The notes under the pieces: model-generated
Databases searched by the model: none
What the model saw: only the letters and a program-made list of their open reading frames with translations
Told to the model about the DNA's origin: nothing
Translations under genes and position numbers: made by a program
Shown here: piece after piece, positions 59,532 through 64,000 of the stretch
Layout of the letters: each line of letters starts with the position of its first letter
How positions within the stretch are numbered: position 1 is the stretch's first letter
Assembly (NCBI GenBank): GCA_964534605.1
Contig: CAZHOS010000001.1
Span: 1-64,000 of the forward strand
DNA length: 64,000 nucleotides
Origin: CAZHOS01 sp964534605
Lineage (GTDB): Bacteria; Patescibacteriota; Saccharimonadia; Saccharimonadales; VXPC01
Reading direction: 5' to 3'

Positions 59532-62453
59532 ATGAAGAAGACCAAGAAGAAAATTTCTCACACAGCGAAGAAAGTACGTAAGCCTGTAAAAAAGGCTCGT
59601 AAGGTTGCGTCCAATGCTAAGGTCAAGCGCAAAGTAAAAAAACAAGCGCGCACCCAAAAACAGGCCGAGTATCTGAGCACCCTACCGAAAGGTAGGTTTA
59701 AGCGAATGCTATGGCGCCTGCACCCCAAACGCGTAGCTCGTTACTGGTTTAGTCGCCGTGGTTTGATTATGGGCCTTAGGCTGGCTGGTGTAGGACTTTT
59801 TGTTGGATTAGCCTTCTTGTTCGGACTATTTGCCTTTTACCGCAAGGATCTACCTACAGATATTGCTCAGTTGCAAGCCTGTGTTCAAGGCCAAACAACA
59901 GAATACTATGACAGTACTGGCGAGACTCTGCTGTGGGCCAGTCAAGGCGACGTTGATTGTACGCCAGTAGACCTTGCTCAGATTAACGATACGCTCGTAC
60001 AAGCGGTTCTAGCCGTCGAGGATCAAAAATTTTTTGAACACAGTGGTTTTGACTGGCGTGGTGTTCTGCGAGCGGGGATTAACAACGTTACTGGAGGCCG
60101 CCAACAAGGTGGATCGACTATTACTCAGCAATACGTAAAAAACGCGATCTTGCAAAATAACGAAAAACTTTACTCTAGAAAGATTAAAGAATTAATACTC
60201 TCTGTCGAGTTGTCGAGATCCTTCTCTAAAGAAGAAGTCCTAAACGCCTACTTAAATGTAGCCTCATTCGGCTCGGTCTACGACGGAATAGAGGCTGCCA
60301 GCCGAGGTTATTTCGAGAAGCCTGCAGCCGACCTAACACTAGACGAGTCAGCCTTACTAGCAGCAGCCATCCCTGCCCCAACCTTTTACTGGAATAGCCC
60401 AGAAGACCACGTAGTGCGCCAACAATTTGTATTGCGGTCTATGCTTGATCAAGGCCGTATAACGCAAGCAGAATTTGACGCAGCTATGGATGTAGACACA
60501 TTGGCCAAGGTCGTAGATAGTCGCAACCAGTACGAAGGAATCATCGCCCCGCACTTTGTACTAGAAGCAGAGCAGCGTCTAGTAGATGAGTTTGGCGAGG
60601 GCATCCACCGGCTCGGGCTCCAAGTCATAACGACCATAGATCTAGAAGCCCAAGAACTAGCCGAGCAATCTATCGAGGACGCTATCCCAAGTATCGAGGC
60701 CCGTGGCTTTGACAACGGCGCAGCTGTGGCTGTCGACACCGAAACAGGCAAAGTGATCGCACTCGTAGGATCGCGCGACTTTGACTTCCCTGGCTATGGC
60801 CAAAGCAATGTCGTTGCCCAGCAGCGAGACCCAGGCTCGGCATTCAAGATATTCGACTATGCGTCTGTTATCGAGAACACTACCGATTACGGTGCTGGTA
60901 GTATCTTCTATGACTACAAGACAGAGTTGGCGCGTGATTGGGAGCCAAAGAACTATAATGGCCTCCACAACGGTCCTGTCACTGCCCGGTTCTCTCTTGG
61001 TCAATCCTTTAACATCCCAGCCATTAAGGCTATGTACATAGCAGGTATAGAGGAAACCCACTTGTTAGCCCGCGAAGCTGGCCTACGCACACCGGTAGTT
61101 TGTGGACAAAGCGGAGTCTGTGGTCTTGCTACCGCCTTTGGATCAGGAGCCGAGCTTCGTCTAGACGAACTTACAAACTCCTACGCAACGTTTAGCCGCG
61201 AAGGTACATATCAACCCCTTACCTACATAGACCAGGTTATTGATGCGGACGGCGAAGTAATCAAAAAATGGGAGGCAGCACCCGAAGACGTTATTGACCC
61301 TCAGACTGCCTACATCCTGACCAACATACTAACTGATGACTCTGTCCGCTTTGCACGCAACACGTTCACCGTGCCGGGTGTAACTACAGCTGTAAAGACA
61401 GGTACAGATGACGGGTTCAAAAACAACACTGTATTAGGCTATAGCAAGTCTGTCGCCTTTGGAGCCTGGTTTGGTCACCACGACATTACTAGAAGCTTTA
61501 GTGAGTCCAATACTACACCTGTGCGTGCGGCTATATTCCGCTCGTTCATGAGCGCTTACCACAAGGACCTGCCAGAATCTGCCAAGAACAATTGGCAAGA
61601 GCCTGAGGGTATCAAGAGAGTCCAGATAGATCCTATCACCGGGTTCCAAGTAGCCTCTGGTGGGCGTGTAGACATTTACCCATCATGGTATGTCCCCAAG
61701 ACCCAAGACACCCAGGAAGAAGTCGAGATCGACTCAGTCAGTGGAGGCCTAGCAACCGAATGTACGCCAGAGCGTGCCATCCAGATTGTTACCGGCGGCA
61801 ACATCAATGCCGAACTGCCAGAGGATGACCCTTACTTTAACGAATGGAACGGCCCAGTCTTAGCAGCCCTCGGTAACGTGGCTGGCGGAGCTGTACCAAC
61901 AGAAGATGACGACCTCCACGACTGCGGTGATAACCGACCGAGCGTAAGCTTTGTCAGCGTACCGGCTCTCTGTGATCAGACCTGTGCTATTACAGTTGAC
62001 CTACAAAGAGGTACGCATGCTCTAGAGACAGTCAACTTTAGTGTCGACGGGCAAATACTACCCGGCGGATCTATTAGTACCGGAGATGGTGGTGGTCAGA
62101 TAGTATTTAACTTCGAGCCAGACTTTAGCGGATCAAAGGCCCTAAATGTGGAGGTGGTTGACTCTGCCCTCTATGACGCAAGCATAAACAGGACTATTGT
62201 GTTCGAGCAGACCGTACCAGTAGCGCTCGAGGACATAACAGTCGGTAGTGGATTTATAAATGTTAGCTGGAATCGTCCAGAGAACGGCCTCGAGCTCGAC
62301 TTTGGCGGGGCATGCGACGGAGAAGCTAACGCAGTCCTACCAGGCGGCAGTGCAAGTACGATCATCGATACAGAGGATTTTCCGACTGGCAGCTGCAATG
62401 CAACACTGATCAATAACGGCGCTGGTGTTAACACTATCAGTTTCGACCTATAA
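59532..62453 (+). CDS. class A penicillin-binding protein (PBP1A type)
   Basis: 973 aa bifunctional peptidoglycan synthase. A very basic cytoplasmic tail (about 1-75, repeated KK/RK) and one membrane helix (about 82-104) come first. The GT51 transglycosylase domain has EDQKFFEHSGFDWRG, GGSTITQQYVKN and the SRKIKELILSVELSRSFSKEEVLNAYLN motif. The transpeptidase domain has the SxxK box SAFK in RDPGSAFKIFDYA, SFN as SxN and VKTGT as KTG. The C-terminal 200 residues contain beta-rich, Ig-like sequence with cysteines. First gene of a wall operon; the next starts 12 bp later. Confidence 0.95.
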   Translation: MKKTKKKISHTAKKVRKPVKKARKVASNAKVKRKVKKQARTQKQAEYLSTLPKGRFKRMLWRLHPKRVARYWFSRRGLIMGLRLAGVGLFVGLAFLFGLFAFYRKDLPTDIAQLQACVQGQTTEYYDSTGETLLWASQGDVDCTPVDLAQINDTLVQAVLAVEDQKFFEHSGFDWRGVLRAGINNVTGGRQQGGSTITQQYVKNAILQNNEKLYSRKIKELILSVELSRSFSKEEVLNAYLNVASFGSVYDGIEAASRGYFEKPAADLTLDESALLAAAIPAPTFYWNSPEDHVVRQQFVLRSMLDQGRITQAEFDAAMDVDTLAKVVDSRNQYEGIIAPHFVLEAEQRLVDEFGEGIHRLGLQVITTIDLEAQELAEQSIEDAIPSIEARGFDNGAAVAVDTETGKVIALVGSRDFDFPGYGQSNVVAQQRDPGSAFKIFDYASVIENTTDYGAGSIFYDYKTELARDWEPKNYNGLHNGPVTARFSLGQSFNIPAIKAMYIAGIEETHLLAREAGLRTPVVCGQSGVCGLATAFGSGAELRLDELTNSYATFSREGTYQPLTYIDQVIDADGEVIKKWEAAPEDVIDPQTAYILTNILTDDSVRFARNTFTVPGVTTAVKTGTDDGFKNNTVLGYSKSVAFGAWFGHHDITRSFSESNTTPVRAAIFRSFMSAYHKDLPESAKNNWQEPEGIKRVQIDPITGFQVASGGRVDIYPSWYVPKTQDTQEEVEIDSVSGGLATECTPERAIQIVTGGNINAELPEDDPYFNEWNGPVLAALGNVAGGAVPTEDDDLHDCGDNRPSVSFVSVPALCDQTCAITVDLQRGTHALETVNFSVDGQILPGGSISTGDGGGQIVFNFEPDFSGSKALNVEVVDSALYDASINRTIVFEQTVPVALEDITVGSGFINVSWNRPENGLELDFGGACDGEANAVLPGGSASTIIDTEDFPTGSCNATLINNGAGVNTISFDL

Positions 62454-62465
62454 GAGTAGTTAGTA

Positions 62466-63431
62466 GTGATAAGAAGACTATCCGGCGGCTTTGCAATAGG
62501 GCTCGTTATGGGGCTGGCTATATTTGCCTTCCTTAACCCCTATTCGTTCCCGGACTGGTGGACACTACGGTCGTACACGCCGTCTGCAGAAATAGAGGCG
62601 TTAGCCAAAAACAGCTTCTTTACGAGCGAAGCCGAGCGCCTATTCTATGTGCACGATCCAAAGCTGCAATCATCCGAGGAATTTATGTCTAACTGCCCTG
62701 TCGAGGAGACTGTCGTGTTAGGTTGCTACGACGGTAGAGGCATCTATATATTCGAGGTAGAAGAAGAGCAGCTAGATGGCATAGAGGAAGTAACGGCAGC
62801 TCATGAAATGCTGCATGCAGCCTACGCCAGATTAAGCAACAGCGACCAACAAGAGGTTGTCGAGTGGTTAAATATCACATTCGACCAGGTATCTGACCAG
62901 CGCATCAGAGACGTTGTGGCGACCTACGAGTCACAGGGACAAGACGTTATCGATAACGAACTCCACTCTATCCTTGCAACAGAGCTAGAAGAGTTGCCAG
63001 AATTCCTAGAAGACTACTATTCGCAGTATTTTACAGATAGATCGCAGGTCGTTGCCCTCAGCCAGCAATATGAGGCAGTGTTTACGGCCCTTAAAGATCA
63101 GGTAGACAACCTAGATATGCAGTTATCAGATCTATCGGCCAGCATCCGCCTACTGGAAGCTTCACTAGAGACACAGGGCGATACTATCAATACCGAGCGT
63201 GAGCGTATCAGTACGCTGCTAGACAACGATGATATCCCAGCCTACAACCAGGCGATTCCAGGCTTTAACCAATCTATCGACGCCTACAACCAGGACTTCG
63301 CACAACTAGAAGTCTTGATCGCAGAGTTTAACGACCTCGTCAAACAGCGCAACAGTATTGCAACCGAGCAAAATAATCTTGTCGAGAGCATTGATAGTAA
63401 CTTTAGCCAGCAAGAAGGCTCTGGTGGCTAA
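62466..63431 (+). CDS. membrane-anchored HExxH protein with coiled coil
   Basis: 321 aa from a GTG. One N-terminal membrane helix (about 7-25), then an extracellular domain with AAHEMLHAAY near residue 117. This is an HExxH zinc-protease-like motif. Two cysteines precede it (SNCPVEETVVLGC) and could form a disulphide. The C-terminal half (about 195-310) is a long coiled coil (DQVDNLDMQLSDLSASIRLLEASLE). The family is not recognised and the third zinc ligand is not obvious. Between PBP1A and radA, 12 bp and an 8-base overlap away, so it is co-expressed with wall synthesis. Confidence 0.65.
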   Translation: MIRRLSGGFAIGLVMGLAIFAFLNPYSFPDWWTLRSYTPSAEIEALAKNSFFTSEAERLFYVHDPKLQSSEEFMSNCPVEETVVLGCYDGRGIYIFEVEEEQLDGIEEVTAAHEMLHAAYARLSNSDQQEVVEWLNITFDQVSDQRIRDVVATYESQGQDVIDNELHSILATELEELPEFLEDYYSQYFTDRSQVVALSQQYEAVFTALKDQVDNLDMQLSDLSASIRLLEASLETQGDTINTERERISTLLDNDDIPAYNQAIPGFNQSIDAYNQDFAQLEVLIAEFNDLVKQRNSIATEQNNLVESIDSNFSQQEGSGG

Positions 63432-64000
63432 ATCTACCGCCAGCTACCTATGCAGCTCGTGTGGGGCCAAGAGCAATCAATGGAGCGGTAAATGCTTCGA
63501 GTGTGGAGATTGGGGCAGCCTAGAGGCTGACCAAGCAGCAACGCTGAATGTTAGTGCCGGTTCCGGTAAACAAGTAAGCGGTAAAAAGATCCAAGCCTCC
63601 CCTATTAGCAAAAAGACAAAGGGTATCGATAGCCACCGCTTAAGCACTGGCACCAAAGAAGTTGACCAAGTACTAGGGGGAGGCGTTGTGCAGGGCTCTG
63701 TTGTACTGCTAGCAGGACAGCCAGGAGCAGGTAAAAGCACTTTGCTGCTGCAAGTAGCTGCATATCTGGGCAAAAGCAGCAAAACAATCTATATTAGCGG
63801 CGAGGAGTCAGAGCGCCAGGTAAGCTCCCGCGCCAATCGTCTCAAGCTAGGTGCCACAGACCTGCAGTTGGCTAGCAACAATTCAGCCGACGACATCGCC
63901 GCTACTATCGCCAGCGGTGATTATGACGCCGTTATTGTTGACTCTATACAAACCATCAATACTAGCAGCTCTAGCGGTGTACAGGGTGGTGTATCGCAGA
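63424..64000 (+). CDS. radA: DNA repair protein RadA, truncated by the window edge
   Basis: The first 192 codons from a GTG at 63424 that overlaps the previous gene by 8 bases. An intact zinc finger (Cys 10, 13, 24, 27 in YLCSSCGAKSNQW and GKCFECGDWG) comes first. The RecA-like core follows: Walker A GQPGAGKST, YISGEESERQV and the Walker B strand AVIVDSIQT. The KNRFG motif and Lon-like domain lie beyond 64000. RadA is a branch-migration helicase in recombination. Confidence 0.93.
   Translation, partial: MAKSTASYLCSSCGAKSNQWSGKCFECGDWGSLEADQAATLNVSAGSGKQVSGKKIQASPISKKTKGIDSHRLSTGTKEVDQVLGGGVVQGSVVLLAGQPGAGKSTLLLQVAAYLGKSSKTIYISGEESERQVSSRANRLKLGATDLQLASNNSADDIAATIASGDYDAVIVDSIQTINTSSSSGVQGGVSQ

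Overview
The window is a stretch of a small-genome bacterium of the Candidate Phyla Radiation, most probably a Candidatus Saccharibacteria (TM7) relative. The ribosomal gene order is bacterial, but rpmD (L30) is missing between rpsE and rplO, and adk and map are missing between secY and infA. Several ribosomal proteins (S4, L33, L36) have lost their zinc cysteines. TGA is used as a normal stop, for example at 10385-10387, so this is not one of the UGA-recoded CPR lineages. A 100-base run of N at 38686-38785 marks an assembly gap. The phylum is inferred; only the CPR-like features are seen directly.

Layout. 1-4.3 kb holds small envelope or unknown genes, RNase H and a HerA-like ATPase. 4.4-8.8 kb is a three-gene alpha-glucan cluster: a GT4 glycosyltransferase, a GH57 enzyme and a GH15 enzyme. 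8.8-15.9 kb is housekeeping: rpmG, three tRNAs, an exonuclease, a 2H phosphoesterase, a ProX-like editing protein, a TPR protein, a delta-prime clamp-loader subunit, an RluD-type pseudouridine synthase, trpS and an unknown gene. From 16.1 to 47.7 kb almost everything lies on the minus strand. In transcription order it runs rpoB-rpoC, rpsL-rpsG, fusA, tuf, rpsJ, the S10/spc cluster (rplC to rplO), secY, then infA-rpmJ-rpsM-rpsK-rpsD-rpoA-rplQ-rplM-rpsI. Small unknown genes sit inside these ribosomal blocks. 48-59 kb has clpP behind a CIRCE operator, tig, hisS, a frameshifted flavoprotein, tRNA-Leu, rsmD and recG. 58.5-64 kb on the plus strand is a cell-wall group (FemAB-like protein, PBP1A, an anchored HExxH protein) running into radA, which is cut by the window edge.

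The most striking unexplained element is at 22711-23048, in a 600-bp gap between rplO and secY. It can fold into one long rod of four stacked stems with a single side hairpin. Nearly all non-Watson-Crick positions are G.U pairs when read as plus-strand RNA and would be A.C mismatches on the other strand. A strong terminator follows at 23115-23141. It matches no RNA family I can recognise by eye.

Regulation is unusually readable. Many genes that open a transcription unit have a -10 hexamer ending exactly 6 bases before the start codon and no Shine-Dalgarno, which predicts leaderless mRNAs. Genes inside operons carry ordinary Shine-Dalgarno sequences. rplC and rpsL instead have strong promoters followed by structured leaders of roughly 180-200 nt, which suggests control of ribosomal protein synthesis through leader RNA.
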